Shown: positions 50,492 to 60,303, counted from the first letter of the stretch. The stretch is DNA of 64,000 nucleotides from Pseudoalteromonas aurantia 208 (GCF_014858725.1 NZ_AQGV01000012.1:124001-188000), one strand, 5' to 3'. Program-made: numbers and translations. Notes: generated by a model from the letters alone, not told the origin.

Positions 50492-51244
50492 ATGAAGCGT
50501 TCAGAATTCACACAAATTTTAACTGAGTTACTTAAACCGAGTGCAATTAAAGATTTTGCACCGAATGGATTACAAGTAGAAGGCTCAAACGTAGTTAATA
50601 AGGTAGTGACAGGGGTAACCGCCAGTCAAGCGCTGATTGATGAGGCAATTTCACTCGGTGCGGATACGATTTTGGTTCATCATGGCTATTTTTGGAAAGG
50701 AGAACAGCAAACAATTACAGGTATGAAAAAACGTCGTATTGCCAGTTTGTTAGCGCATGACATTAATTTATTTGGTTATCATTTACCGCTCGATATTCAT
50801 CCTGAACTTGGCAATAATGCGCAACTTGCAAACTTGTTGGATATGGAGGTGGAAGGTGGCTTAGAGAGTGGACCGAACAGTGTTGCTGTTAGAGGACGGT
50901 TACAAACGCCTATAATGGCTGATGAGTTTGCGCAAAAAATAGCAAAGCTGTTAAAGCGGGAGCCGCTAGTTTGTGCGCCTAGAGCAAAGAAAATAGAAAC
51001 CATAGCTTGGTGTACAGGTGGTGGTCAAGGTTATATTGATTTGGCTGCTGAACAAGGAATAGACGCGTATTTAACCGGTGAAGCATCAGAGCAAACGATA
51101 CACAGTGCTAGAGAACAAAATATAGATTTCTTTGCTGCGGGCCATCATGCGACAGAGCGTTATGGTATTAAAGCGCTTGGTGAGTATTTAGGTAGGCAGT
51201 ATGGCTTGGATGTGACGTTTGTTGATATAGATAACCCCGTTTGA
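50492..51244 (+). CDS. Nif3-like dinuclear metal-centre protein (YbgI type)
   Basis: 250 residues from ATG 50492 (MKRSEFTQILTELL matches the family; the longer frame to 50396 does not). Metal ligands are seen in VHHGYFWKG, FGYHLPLDIHPELGNN and GHHATERYG. A hexameric toroid with two metals is known for the family; its job is not settled. Divergent from the SyrB-like gene with about 160 bases between starts. Confidence 0.93.
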   Translation: MKRSEFTQILTELLKPSAIKDFAPNGLQVEGSNVVNKVVTGVTASQALIDEAISLGADTILVHHGYFWKGEQQTITGMKKRRIASLLAHDINLFGYHLPLDIHPELGNNAQLANLLDMEVEGGLESGPNSVAVRGRLQTPIMADEFAQKIAKLLKREPLVCAPRAKKIETIAWCTGGGQGYIDLAAEQGIDAYLTGEASEQTIHSAREQNIDFFAAGHHATERYGIKALGEYLGRQYGLDVTFVDIDNPV

Positions 51245-51268
51245 TGGGGCTATATCAACAAAAAGGGG

Positions 51269-52021
51269 CTATAGAGCTTCAGGGTCGAGCGCTCTAGTGA
51301 GTGAAATCCAAAGCTTACCTAACCATTCATGACAATGTGTGGTGACTGCATGTAATACGCTAGCTTGTGCGATAAATTGCCTCGATGAGGTTTGATGAGA
51401 AAATGAGTAGAATTGTGTTGGGGCTGTTATAGCTGAAACACCTTGTGCTTGGAATAAATCAATGGCTCTGGCCATATGGCTTGCCGAAGTCACTAATGCG
51501 ACTTGCCTATCAACTAAATGGGGCGCTAAGAGTCTGGCCTCATCTTTGGTATCTAAAGCTTTTGGGCTCTGCTTAATACGGCTCGCTTTCACCCCCAAAG
51601 AAACAGCAGTCTTTGACATTAATGTGGTGTTTGAATGTACCCCAGAAACAATTAATTCTGCCCGGGGGTAGTGCTTTGCGAGTCTGAGTCCTTCAACTAA
51701 CCTTGCGAGTGCGCATCCGCCAAGTTGTGCATTACTTGGTAATTGAGAGTTTGGGTTAGCACCACAACCCAAAACCACAATTTTATCTAGATGCGCATAT
51801 TGAGATAAATTAAATGGTTTTAGTGTTGCTTCTTGGGGGGTAATAATTAAGGCTGCAATGTGAGGAGTGCTGATAGACCACAGAGACAATATCAGAACCC
51901 AACAGGTTAAATATGATTTGATGTGAGTTCTATTTATAAATAACAAGCAAAAAGCAATGAGTAGGAGTGTAAATGGGAGAGGCATTAGCAAGCTGCCAAT
52001 AATTTTTTTTAATTCGAACAT
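51269..52021 (-). CDS. elyC: ElyC/YdcF-like DUF218 membrane protein
   Basis: 250 residues with two N-terminal membrane helices (about 12-29 and 38-55) and a DUF218 domain (IVVLGCGANPNSQ near 85, ELIVSGVHSN near 123, ALVTSASHMARA near 176). E. coli ElyC, with the same layout, affects peptidoglycan and lipid-carrier use at low temperature; symbol assigned by architecture. Confidence 0.8.
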   Translation of the reverse strand: MFELKKIIGSLLMPLPFTLLLIAFCLLFINRTHIKSYLTCWVLILSLWSISTPHIAALIITPQEATLKPFNLSQYAHLDKIVVLGCGANPNSQLPSNAQLGGCALARLVEGLRLAKHYPRAELIVSGVHSNTTLMSKTAVSLGVKASRIKQSPKALDTKDEARLLAPHLVDRQVALVTSASHMARAIDLFQAQGVSAITAPTQFYSFSHQTSSRQFIAQASVLHAVTTHCHEWLGKLWISLTRALDPEAL

Positions 52022-52024
52022 ATG

Positions 52025-52050
52025 AAAAACCCAACCTTGAACGTTGGGTT
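52025..52050 (-). terminator. Rho-independent terminator of metR
   Basis: AACCCAAC / GTTGGGTT perfect 8-bp stem with a 7-base loop and a T run on the minus strand, between metR and the ElyC-like gene. Confidence 0.85.
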
Positions 52051-52083
52051 ATAGTGTATTAGAGTCGCGTGGAGATGAACAGG

Positions 52084-52971
52084 CTAGCGACCATTGTTTA
52101 GCTTGCAGGTGTTTAAAAAATGGCGATAAACAGGGTTATCTTTCATGTTTTTCTTCATCGCTAAGAACATCGGCCTATTTAAGCCCAACGCACCTAATGG
52201 AATTGATTTAATTAACCCCTGACTTTCATAAGGTGTTACTAACCAATCAGGTAATGCGGCTACGCCCATCCCGGCACTAACCAGTTGGAATATTAATAAG
52301 CCTTGATCGACTGTTTTTAAAGTTCCATCAAACCGTGCATTTTGTATAAAGTGCTTGAAAATATCTTGGCGTTCTTTTGGAATGGGGTATGAGATGATAG
52401 TTTCATCTTTTAAGTCAAGCGCAGTAACATAGGCTTTTTTCGCCAGCTCATGATCCGGTGCAACTATTAATTTCAACTTGAAGTCAAACAGGTGTGCATA
52501 CTCTAGTTTATCTGGCTCGCGAATGTCAGATGTCAGTACTAGGTCCAATTCGTCATCCATAAGGTCTGGAATGGCATCGTAACTAAAGCCTCGTTCGTAA
52601 TCGACTTTAATATCAGGCCAAAAATTGTTGAACTCTTTAATAGTAGGTAATAGCCAATGAAAACAAGCATGACATTCAACACTAAGTCGTAGCTGAGAAA
52701 TAGGTTGGTTCAAGCTTTCTTTTAGCCGACATTTGGTGGCCTCGACTCTTGGCAGAATTTCGCCAGCTAATTCTAAAAGCAGCATGCCCTGAGGCGTAAA
52801 TCGCACGGGTTGTGTTTTCCGTTCGAATAATTGGCAATCAAGCTTGTTTTCGAGATCTTTAATTTGATGTGACAAAGCAGATTGCGTTAAAAATAATTCA
52901 CGCGCAGTGTTAACTAATGAGCCTGTTTCTTTCAGAGTAGATATGGTTTTTAGGTGTTTTATGTCTATCAT
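52084..52971 (-). CDS. metR: LysR-type regulator MetR
   Basis: Activator of methionine genes that senses homocysteine. 295 residues from ATG 52971, since MIDIKHLKTI aligns with E. coli MIEVKHLKTL; ATG 52977 is two codons longer. The HTH is about 15-45 (TARELFLTQSALSHQIKDLE), ELDLVLTSDI and IECH-like VECHACFHWLLP lie in the effector domain. No clear TGAA-N5-TTCA site was found in the upstream gap. Confidence 0.92.
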   Translation of the reverse strand: MIDIKHLKTISTLKETGSLVNTARELFLTQSALSHQIKDLENKLDCQLFERKTQPVRFTPQGMLLLELAGEILPRVEATKCRLKESLNQPISQLRLSVECHACFHWLLPTIKEFNNFWPDIKVDYERGFSYDAIPDLMDDELDLVLTSDIREPDKLEYAHLFDFKLKLIVAPDHELAKKAYVTALDLKDETIISYPIPKERQDIFKHFIQNARFDGTLKTVDQGLLIFQLVSAGMGVAALPDWLVTPYESQGLIKSIPLGALGLNRPMFLAMKKNMKDNPVYRHFLNTCKLNNGR

Positions 52972-53236
52972 CTTCAATAAATCTCATTTATATAGTGAGT
53001 GAAACTCAAATTATGACCAAGCAGCATGGTTAACATCGCCATAATAGAGGTTGGCCGTCTATAAAACCAGCGTGCAGTGATTAATTTATAACAAAATCAC
53101 TATAGCACCAATTTTGACAGCGTTGTCATTTTTATTTTAACTTTTTTGCAAAAAATTCAAATTAATTTTGTTCATGTTGTATTTGGTGGGGCATGAGTTG
53201 CAATCAATTCAATCACCACATGCTGGTTTTTATCAT

Positions 53237-53381
53237 TAATAGATAAAAAGCGGTGAATTGTATGGTATCGGTTTAAAAATACGGTGGGAGTAGGAGGCGT
53301 GATAGATAGCATGGAGAGCCGAGTTTGGTTAATAACATGATTAATGAAGAGCTAGCCTCTATAGTTACAGAGGCTTTTTGA
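53237..53381 (+). ncRNA. Candidate small RNA upstream of metR
   Basis: The 450-base gap between metR and the GGDEF-EAL gene (both minus) holds a plus-strand terminator at its far end with no plus-strand gene before it. A weak promoter, TTCAAT-N17-TATCAT (53208-53236), would give a transcript of about 140 bases. Only a 9-codon frame (53311-53340) lies within it. Confidence 0.3.
53355..53380 (+). terminator. Orphan plus-strand terminator
   Basis: AGCCTCT, loop ATAGTTAC, AGAGGCT, then TTTT. On the minus strand no T run follows, so it is directional. No plus-strand gene precedes it. Confidence 0.65.
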
Positions 53382-53426
53382 CTAATAAAGCGATGCGCCG
53401 CTCTCATAGGATAACGTATATATTTT

Positions 53427-55808
53427 TTATATAGACAGCGCTACTTCCGTATGTTTTATCAATAGTGCCATTGCTTTTTGTGCTGGTAAAGGTTTTGAAA
53501 CTAGATACCCCTGTCCTAATTGACAGCCTTTTCGTTTTAATAACGCCCATTGTTTTGGGTTTTCTATTCCCTCCGCGACAACATTTAACTTAAGCGATTC
53601 AGCGAGAGACAAAATAGCATCAACCAGAGGGTTTTCTTTGTTCGTCAGTTTATCTATGAAGCTTTTGTCAATTTTTAACGTATGGATAGGTAATTGGTGT
53701 AAGTAACCTAATGCAGAATAACCAGTGCCAAAGTCATCAAGATATAACTTAACGCCTAAAGGCGCTAACCCGTGAATTATTCGTGTCGCAAGTGTCAGGT
53801 TTTCGATCAGACCCGACTCTGTGATCTCAAGACATAGAGTACCGTTAGGTAGTTGATACTTAATGTACAATGAACGCATAAAATCGACAAAATCTAAACT
53901 CGCAAAGTGGCGAGATGAGACGTTAACGGTGATTCTAATCGTAGGGTTTCCGGCACGTCGCCATTGTTGTAATTGTGCAGCAGCAACGTGCAGCAAGTGC
54001 AAGTCTAAGTCGATGATTTGACCTGTATGTTCCGCTATGGGAATAAAGTCGTCAGGGGAAACTAATCCGGCTTTTGGGTGGTGCCAACGAACCAGTGCTT
54101 CAAAACTAACGATATGAGGCTGGTTGAGCGTAAATATAGGCTGAAAATAGAGTTCAAATTCATCATTTTTAATCCCATGCTGCAGGTCATTTTCGATATC
54201 AGCTTGACGTTTTAGCTTTTTACGCATTGCATTATTAAAATAACGAACGCGACCTCTACCAGAAGATTTAGCTTCATACATGGCGGCATCAGCTTGTTGT
54301 AGTAACCCAATGGCGCTGTCGGTTGCTTCATTGGTAAATGCAACTCCAATACTGCCAGATGCCTGTAAAATGTGACCATCAATGTGCAACGGTTTTGCAA
54401 TGGCGCTGTTTATTCGCTCTAATGCAGTCTCAACTTGTTGCTTATCTTGTACATTCTCCATAAAGATGGCGAACTCATCCCCCCCTAAACGTGCAAACGT
54501 GTCTGTACGCCTAATGCTTGATTGGATAGCGTTAACGATAGCAATTAAAAAATGATCGCCAACGTCGTGACCTAATGCATCATTAATACTTTTAAATCGA
54601 TCTAGGTCTAAATACAGTAGGCAATGCAAATTTGGCTCAGAAGCTCTTTCATGAGATAAAATGGCATGCTTGATCCTTTCTAGCAGGAGATAGCGGTTTG
54701 CTAGCCCTGTGAGTTCATCATGCAGGGCTCTATGCTCTAAAGCTTGTCGAGATAATTGCCTATCAATAGCCATACTAACTTGACGGCTTATATAGGTTAA
54801 GATCGATAAGTGGTGGCGATTAAAGGCTTTATTGTTTCGGTAGCTTTGTATCACTATGACACCTTGATACTGGGTATTAACCGTAAATGGCACGCCTAAC
54901 CATGAACGTGGAGAGCGTCCCACCATTTTAAAGTCCCCAGAAGCAATATGCTGTTCAAACTCTTGATGGTTACATAATAATGGGCGGGCGCTATTTATAA
55001 TGAAATAGGAGGCTGTATCCTTTAATTGAGCTTTTGATACTTTCTGTGACGCATTGCATTTAACTTCACTTTCAATTAAATAGCTAATTTCCAATACATC
55101 AATTTGTTTGTCGTATAAACCAATAAAAAAGTTCTCGGCCGGTAACTGGCTATTAATTATTAAATACAAATCATCATAAAATGCATCTAAGTCTTCAGAT
55201 TGATACGCAATATTCGCTATTTTAAGTAGCGACTTTTCTAGTAGCTGTGCCTGATTTAGCTGCTCGACAGTTTGTGTTAAATGATTAAGTGTTCTAACTT
55301 GATTTATTTTTGCACTGAGTAAGTGAGCGACAGTAGATAGGATTTGTAAATGTCCGTCAGTGAAATAGTTTTGTTCAGGATGCTCGCAGTCGATCACGCC
55401 AAGCAGTTGCTCTTCATAAATCAATGGCACACATAGCTCAGATAAAGCAGGCCTTGAGTCTGCGATATATTTGGGCTCATTAGATACATCAGCAGAAACA
55501 AATGCTTTTCTTGTTCTTGCAACGTAACCCGTGATCCCTTGTGCTATTGGTATACGTGTTTGGGTTATTTGATAGTTAGTATTTTGATGCGACAGTCCCA
55601 TACTGGCAACTTCTTCTAAATATTCACTATGTTCGTCTGATAGATAAATAACGCAGTCGACAAACCCCAGTCGGCTAACTACTTGAGAAGTGACATAATC
55701 AAATAGCTCATCTAACTGTGTGATCTGCAGTAATGACGATGAGAATTGATTTATGATGCTGAGCTGTTCGGTTTTTGATTCTAGTTTTTTGTGTGAAAGC
55801 ATGCTCAT
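53427..55808 (-). CDS. Cyclic-di-GMP protein: two GAF domains, GGDEF and EAL
   Basis: 793 residues, no membrane segment. GAF-like regions at about 10-170 and 185-350, GGDEF at about 360-525 and EAL at about 535-785. The cyclase site is intact (RLGGDEF), with an inhibition site RRTD five residues upstream; the phosphodiesterase site is intact too (FEALVRW, NVSSRHF, EITESG, DDFGTGYS, VAEGIEN). Both activities are possible. The GAF input is unknown. Monocistronic. Confidence 0.95.
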   Translation of the reverse strand: MSMLSHKKLESKTEQLSIINQFSSSLLQITQLDELFDYVTSQVVSRLGFVDCVIYLSDEHSEYLEEVASMGLSHQNTNYQITQTRIPIAQGITGYVARTRKAFVSADVSNEPKYIADSRPALSELCVPLIYEEQLLGVIDCEHPEQNYFTDGHLQILSTVAHLLSAKINQVRTLNHLTQTVEQLNQAQLLEKSLLKIANIAYQSEDLDAFYDDLYLIINSQLPAENFFIGLYDKQIDVLEISYLIESEVKCNASQKVSKAQLKDTASYFIINSARPLLCNHQEFEQHIASGDFKMVGRSPRSWLGVPFTVNTQYQGVIVIQSYRNNKAFNRHHLSILTYISRQVSMAIDRQLSRQALEHRALHDELTGLANRYLLLERIKHAILSHERASEPNLHCLLYLDLDRFKSINDALGHDVGDHFLIAIVNAIQSSIRRTDTFARLGGDEFAIFMENVQDKQQVETALERINSAIAKPLHIDGHILQASGSIGVAFTNEATDSAIGLLQQADAAMYEAKSSGRGRVRYFNNAMRKKLKRQADIENDLQHGIKNDEFELYFQPIFTLNQPHIVSFEALVRWHHPKAGLVSPDDFIPIAEHTGQIIDLDLHLLHVAAAQLQQWRRAGNPTIRITVNVSSRHFASLDFVDFMRSLYIKYQLPNGTLCLEITESGLIENLTLATRIIHGLAPLGVKLYLDDFGTGYSALGYLHQLPIHTLKIDKSFIDKLTNKENPLVDAILSLAESLKLNVVAEGIENPKQWALLKRKGCQLGQGYLVSKPLPAQKAMALLIKHTEVALSI

Positions 55809-56000
55809 AACTCATATTTGAGAGTGCGCATAATTTATCGTACTTAAGAGTGAAACAACATGTTTTTAAGTGAAAAAGTTATTTAGCCTGTAAAACTACG
55901 CAAACAGTCAGCCTTCTTTAAATATAAAGCGGATGTGAAATACTTTACTAACGGCCCTTAACTGCCTATGATCGGGCAAATTCAGCAGTGGAAAAGAGCA

Positions 56001-57044
56001 ATGACTAGCACAGTAACTACCCTCACTATTACTCGCCCAGATGATTGGCATGTACATTTACGCGATGGCGTACAGTTAAAAGATACGGTACGAGATATTA
56101 GTCGCTATATGGGACGCGCTATTATAATGCCAAATTTGGTGCCTCCAGCAACATGCACAGAAACCGCACTCTCTTATCGAGATCGCATTTTAGCTGCTGA
56201 ACCTCAAGGTGATTTTCAGCCTTTAATGGTGCTATACCTTACAGATAAAACAACACCACAAGAGATAAAAAAAGCAAAAGCAAGTGGCCATATTGTGGCG
56301 GCTAAATTATACCCTGCAGGTGCAACGACTAATTCGGATTCAGGCGTTACAGACATTGAGAATATCTACCCAGTGCTGGAAGCAATGGAAGAAGTTGGTA
56401 TGCTTTTATTAGTACATGGTGAAGTAACAGACTCATCAATTGATATTTTTGACCGTGAAAAGATCTTTATTGAAACTAAATTGTCTAAAATCGTCGATAC
56501 GTTTCCAAACTTAAAAGTGGTGTTAGAGCATATTACAACTCAAGATGCTGTAGAGTTTGTTAAAGGAGCTTCGGATAATGTCGCAGCCACAATAACGGCG
56601 CACCATTTATTATATAATCGCAATCATATGCTTGCTGGTGGGATCAGGCCGCATTATTATTGTTTACCAATATTAAAGCGTAACACACATCAACAAGCGT
56701 TAATTGAAGCCGCAACAAGTGGTAGTCAAAAATTCTTTTTAGGTACAGACTCAGCACCGCATGCGAAAGATAAAAAAGAAGCGGCATGTGGATGTGCTGG
56801 TGCTTATACGGCTCATGCTGCTTTAGAGCTTTATGCTGAAGCGTTTGAAGCTGTTGACGCACTTGATAAATTGGAAGGCTTCGCAAGTCATTTTGGCCCG
56901 GATTTTTATGACTTACCGAGAAACACCGACACTATTACTTTAACAAGATCGCCTTGGAAAGTACCAGAAAGTTACCCGTTAGGCGGAGCTGATGTGGTTC
57001 CTATCAAAGCAGGTGATATGATTGATTGGTTAATTACTGAATAG
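56001..57044 (+). CDS. pyrC: Dihydroorotase
   Basis: Zinc enzyme closing carbamoyl-aspartate in pyrimidine synthesis. 347 residues from ATG 56001 (348 in E. coli); AAGAG upstream; the longer frame to 55968 has no family match. DWHVHLRDG gives two zinc ligands, [11 protein letters not shown] the carbamylated lysine, and TDSAPHAK the catalytic aspartate. Confidence 0.96.
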   Translation: MTSTVTTLTITRPDDWHVHLRDGVQLKDTVRDISRYMGRAIIMPNLVPPATCTETALSYRDRILAAEPQGDFQPLMVLYLTDKTTPQEIKKAKASGHIVAAKLYPAGATTNSDSGVTDIENIYPVLEAMEEVGMLLLVHGEVTDSSIDIFDREKIFIETKLSKIVDTFPNLKVVLEHITTQDAVEFVKGASDNVAATITAHHLLYNRNHMLAGGIRPHYYCLPILKRNTHQQALIEAATSGSQKFFLGTDSAPHAKDKKEAACGCAGAYTAHAALELYAEAFEAVDALDKLEGFASHFGPDFYDLPRNTDTITLTRSPWKVPESYPLGGADVVPIKAGDMIDWLITE

Positions 57045-57125
57045 TCATTAGTTTTTAATAGCGGTGTACCCAAAAAGTGCGCTTTTTTTTTATCCTAAGT
57101 CGTTTTATTTTAGAATAAATGGGAC

Positions 57126-57366
57126 TTGGTTTGTACAGAAAGCCAGTTTATATGTTAGGCTAGCTATGCTTTGAGTTTTTGCAATTCAATGGATGTAAAA
57201 GTTGCGGTAAAGAATAATGTACTTGTAGTTACCGGTTAGGTACTTACACTTGGTAACATTAGTATGATCTGCTGTATTTATTATTCCGATGTGTTGATAA
57301 GCAAACTCAGGGAGGAAGCCATATTGGCAAGTGTTAATTTTGATTTGATCTACAGGAATAATAGGT
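57126..57366 (+). promoter_or_regulatory. Promoter and long 5' leader of the cold-shock gene
   Basis: The 322-base gap after pyrC contains TTGGTT-N16-TTATAT (57126-57153), giving a leader of about 205 bases. Long structured leaders are known for cspA-type mRNAs and sense temperature. A Shine-Dalgarno-like AGGAAT lies near 57354. Confidence 0.4.
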
Positions 57367-57576
57367 ATGTCTACTTCTAAAACAGGTAAAGTAAAGTTTT
57401 TCAATGAATCTAAAGGTTTTGGTTTTATTGAACAAGAGAATGGTCCTGACGTGTTTGTACACTTCAGCGCTATTTCTGGTGACGGTTTCCGTACTCTGAC
57501 TGATGGCCAAGCTGTATCTTTTGATGTTAAGCAAGGTAAAAAAGGTCCAGAAGCTGAAAATGTAGTTGCTGTATAA
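57367..57576 (+). CDS. Cold-shock-domain protein
   Basis: 69 residues, CspA size. RNA-binding motifs KGFGFIEQ (RNP1) and VFVHFS (RNP2) are intact, and the C-terminal [11 protein letters not shown] is usual. It acts as an RNA chaperone that melts secondary structure. Single gene with a terminator behind it; the exact Csp paralogue is not decided. Confidence 0.96.
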   Translation: MSTSKTGKVKFFNESKGFGFIEQENGPDVFVHFSAISGDGFRTLTDGQAVSFDVKQGKKGPEAENVVAV

Positions 57577-57590
57577 GCCTGCTTTAAATT

Positions 57591-57616
57591 GGAGTAACAG
57601 CCTTGTTACTCCTTTA
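57591..57616 (+). terminator. Rho-independent terminator of the cold-shock gene
   Basis: Perfect 9-bp stem GGAGTAACA / TGTTACTCC with loop GCCT, followed by TTTAT. Confidence 0.85.
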
Positions 57617-57787
57617 TCATTTTATTCTTTCCTAACTACTCTTATTATTATATCAAATCGCTTATAATTATTTGCTTTATTATTTTTATATGTAAAAATA
57701 ATAAAGAGATCAGCTAATTTTATTTCTGATTAATATATTACCGTTTGTAGGTAAATTTATATCATTATCAATACAAGAGAACTGCCA

Positions 57788-58093
57788 ATGCGTGAAATTA
57801 AATCTTTTATTAAGTCTGCGAGTTTTAACGAGCTAGAGAAAGCTGCTGAATTAATCAACGAAGCAATAGATAGCCAGCGTGAACAACAGCAAGTAAAAGA
57901 CGAAGTATTAGCACTTATCAAGGAAAAAGGGTTAACCCTTGAAGATTTAGTCGGTGGCGTTCAATCGGACAAGCGCGCAAAAGTAAAAGCTAAATATCGT
58001 ATAGAAAAAGATGGTCAAGTTTTTGAATGGACAGGCCGTGGGAAAACACCAAAAGCTTTTGCTGACGTTAACTTAGACGACTATACGATCTAA
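57788..58093 (+). CDS. H-NS histone family protein
   Basis: 101 residues. N-terminal helical oligomerisation part (1-55) and the H-NS DNA-binding C-terminus YRIEKDGQVFEWTGRGKTPKAF (key core GRGKTPKA). It is shorter than E. coli H-NS (137), as in other small H-NS relatives. It likely silences AT-rich DNA. Single gene; long AT-rich leader before it and a strong terminator after. Confidence 0.92.
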   Translation: MREIKSFIKSASFNELEKAAELINEAIDSQREQQQVKDEVLALIKEKGLTLEDLVGGVQSDKRAKVKAKYRIEKDGQVFEWTGRGKTPKAFADVNLDDYTI

Positions 58094-58118
58094 TTTAGCT
58101 TAGTTATATTATCTTCTA

Positions 58119-58150
58119 CGCTCGCTTAGCATAAGCGAGCGTTTATTTTT
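58119..58150 (+). terminator. Rho-independent terminator of the H-NS-family gene
   Basis: A perfect 10-bp stem CGCTCGCTTA / TAAGCGAGCG with loop GCA, then TTTATTTTT. The radD start lies only 28 bases behind. Confidence 0.92.
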
Positions 58151-58177
58151 GTAGCATCTAAGCTGCTAGGAGGTACC

Positions 58178-59917
58178 ATTTACACGCTTAGGCCTTACCA
58201 ACAAGACGCCGTTAATAATACTATATCCCACTTTAAGAAATGTAATGATGCTGCAGTAATTGTTTTGCCTACGGGGGCGGGTAAGAGTTTAGTGATTGCG
58301 GAACTTGCACGATTAGCAAAACATAAAATTCTCGTTTTAGCCCATGTTAAAGAGCTGGTACAACAAAATGCTGAGAAATATATGAGCTTTGATCTGCAAG
58401 CGAGTATATTCTCTGCTGGACTAAAAAAGAAGTCACTTGAAAAGCAAGTTACATTTGCGAGTATTCAGTCGATTGCAAAAAACTTAGACTTATTACAAGA
58501 TTTTTATTCATTGATAATTATTGATGAATGTCATCGCGTAAGTGAAAGTGATGACAGTCAATATCAACAGGTGATCCAGCAAATTAAACGCTTTAATACG
58601 GATTTAAAAGTGCTGGGGTTAACAGCAACACCATATCGTTTAGGAATGGGCTGGATATATTATCAGCATTATCACGGATTTATTCGTGGAACAAAGAACT
58701 CACCTTTTAAACGATGTATATATGAGCTACCGTTACGCTACATGATTCAAAATGGGTATTTAACGCCTCCAAATGAAATTGATCCAGCATCAGCAAACTA
58801 TGATTTTTCAGCTTTAAATACAAATGCACTTGGTGGTTATGCTGAATCAGATATGAATAAATTACTATCAGCTCAAACGCGTGCCACAAAAAGTATAATT
58901 AGCCATATAATTGAAAGTAGTCAAAATCGCCAAGGGGTGATGATATTCGCTGCAACGGTTATGCATGCGAAAGAAATTACAGGTTATTTACCAGAAAATA
59001 ATACGAAGTTAATTATTGGTGATACAAAGAACACAACCCGTGATGAGATAATAAAAGAATTTAAAAACAAGAAAATTAAATATCTAATCAATGTTTCTGT
59101 ATTAACTACGGGTTTTGATGCGCCACATGTTGACTTAATTGCTATTTTAAGGCCAACGGAGTCCGTTAGTTTATACCAGCAGATAATAGGACGAGGGCTT
59201 AGGCTTGCAGATAATAAGCAAGATTGTATTGTGTTGGATTATGCAGGAAATGATTTTAACCTTTATCACCCAGAAGTCGGCTCAAAGAGACCAAACCCAG
59301 ACAGTGAGCCTGTCCAAGTTCTGTGCCCTGGTTGTGGCTTTGCGAATGTTTTTTGGGGGAAAGTGGATGACGGTGGCAAGCTGATCGAGCATTATGGACG
59401 TCGTTGCCAGGGGCTATTGGATGATGGACAGTCACAGCAACAATGTGATTTCCGCTTTAGGTTTAAGGAGTGTGATAGCTGTGGCGCGGAGAATGATATA
59501 GCTGCGCGTCAATGTCACCAGTGTGATGCTGTAATGGCTGATCCTGATGATAAATTACGCGCTGCACTCAATTTAAAAAACGCGATGGTGCTGCGTTGTT
59601 CTGGTTTATCTGTTATTCAACTTAAAGAGCAATTGATAAAAGTCAGTTATTATGACGAGGATGGTGCTTGTTGTGATGAAGTTTATGATTTTTCTAATAA
59701 AAAAAGTCGTTATGTATTTCATCGATATTATAGTCGACGTGTTAAAGGATGTTATTCTCAGGTTAATTGGAGCTATGCAGAAGAGGTTGTGGCTGCAGGT
59801 AAAGAGTTATTAGCCCCAGACTTTGTTATTGCAAAACAGCATAAAAAATATGGCTGGCAAGTCAGTGAAAAAATCTTTGATTATGAAGGGAGCTATAGAA
59901 AAGCCGATAAATCATAG
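58178..59917 (+). CDS. radD: DNA repair helicase-like protein RadD (YejH), apparent ATT start
   Basis: SF2 protein that aids RecA-dependent repair. 579 residues if it starts at ATT 58178 (E. coli 586). Walker A GAGKS near 33, DECHR near 125, motif VI QQIIGRGLRLA, two C-terminal zinc-ribbon pairs (CPGCGF, CDSCGAEN..CHQC). Family proteins begin MIFTLRPYQQ; here AGGAGG (58168-58173) is followed by ATT TAC ACG CTT AGG CCT TAC CAA. The frame opens after TAG 58127 with no ATG, GTG or TTG until TTG 58265, inside the Walker A region. The upstream terminator ends at 58150, so a promoter must overlap it, or radD depends on readthrough. Confidence 0.9.
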   Translation: MYTLRPYQQDAVNNTISHFKKCNDAAVIVLPTGAGKSLVIAELARLAKHKILVLAHVKELVQQNAEKYMSFDLQASIFSAGLKKKSLEKQVTFASIQSIAKNLDLLQDFYSLIIIDECHRVSESDDSQYQQVIQQIKRFNTDLKVLGLTATPYRLGMGWIYYQHYHGFIRGTKNSPFKRCIYELPLRYMIQNGYLTPPNEIDPASANYDFSALNTNALGGYAESDMNKLLSAQTRATKSIISHIIESSQNRQGVMIFAATVMHAKEITGYLPENNTKLIIGDTKNTTRDEIIKEFKNKKIKYLINVSVLTTGFDAPHVDLIAILRPTESVSLYQQIIGRGLRLADNKQDCIVLDYAGNDFNLYHPEVGSKRPNPDSEPVQVLCPGCGFANVFWGKVDDGGKLIEHYGRRCQGLLDDGQSQQQCDFRFRFKECDSCGAENDIAARQCHQCDAVMADPDDKLRAALNLKNAMVLRCSGLSVIQLKEQLIKVSYYDEDGACCDEVYDFSNKKSRYVFHRYYSRRVKGCYSQVNWSYAEEVVAAGKELLAPDFVIAKQHKKYGWQVSEKIFDYEGSYRKADKS

Positions 59918-59961
59918 CGCATCAAATGTTATGTTGGCTGCATCCTTGCATCCAGCTATGT

Positions 59962-60303
59962 TTATTCTGGTGCCATAATACCCCAGCCATCACCATAACC
60001 TTCGTGGGCATTGGCGATACTTTCGATATATTGCTCTGTTTGACCTAATAACTCATGAACTGGCACCATTTTTACTGATGTCACAACTTCCCAAATACCA
60101 GTATCTGGACATTGTTGTAATTGCGTTGTGGGGCTGAGTTCATCATTGGCAATAACTTGAGCAAATTTATCAGCTTGAAGTTTTTGCTCAAATAAGATGA
60201 AAAAATCGACGTTATGAAATTGTGTTAAATCTATACCGGCTTCAGCTATTTCACTGAGCAGCTGGCCATTATCATCGTCCGGAAATTGCATGTTTTTATC
60301 CAC
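59962..60303 (-). CDS. RraB-like protein (ribonuclease E inhibitor family)
   Basis: 113 residues. The family-like opening FPDDDNGQLLSEIAEAGIDL and the C-terminal GYGDGWGI (compare YDGWGT in RraB) support the PF06877 assignment. E. coli RraB binds RNase E; this is not shown for this branch. Converges with radD; ATG 60291 is an alternative start. Confidence 0.75.
   Translation of the reverse strand: MDKNMQFPDDDNGQLLSEIAEAGIDLTQFHNVDFFILFEQKLQADKFAQVIANDELSPTTQLQQCPDTGIWEVVTSVKMVPVHELLGQTEQYIESIANAHEGYGDGWGIMAPE

Noticed and set aside
52978..53426. MetR binding site TGAA-N5-TTCA near metR
   Set aside because: No match of the right spacing found by eye in the gap.
57074..57092. AAAAAG..CTTTTT hairpin after pyrC as terminator
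   Set aside because: Only A-T pairs with a 4-base loop; possible but too weak to call, though the T run could assist.
59902..59909. GCCGATAA at the end of radD
   Set aside because: It is coding sequence (KADKS) with no suitable -35 or downstream plus-strand gene.
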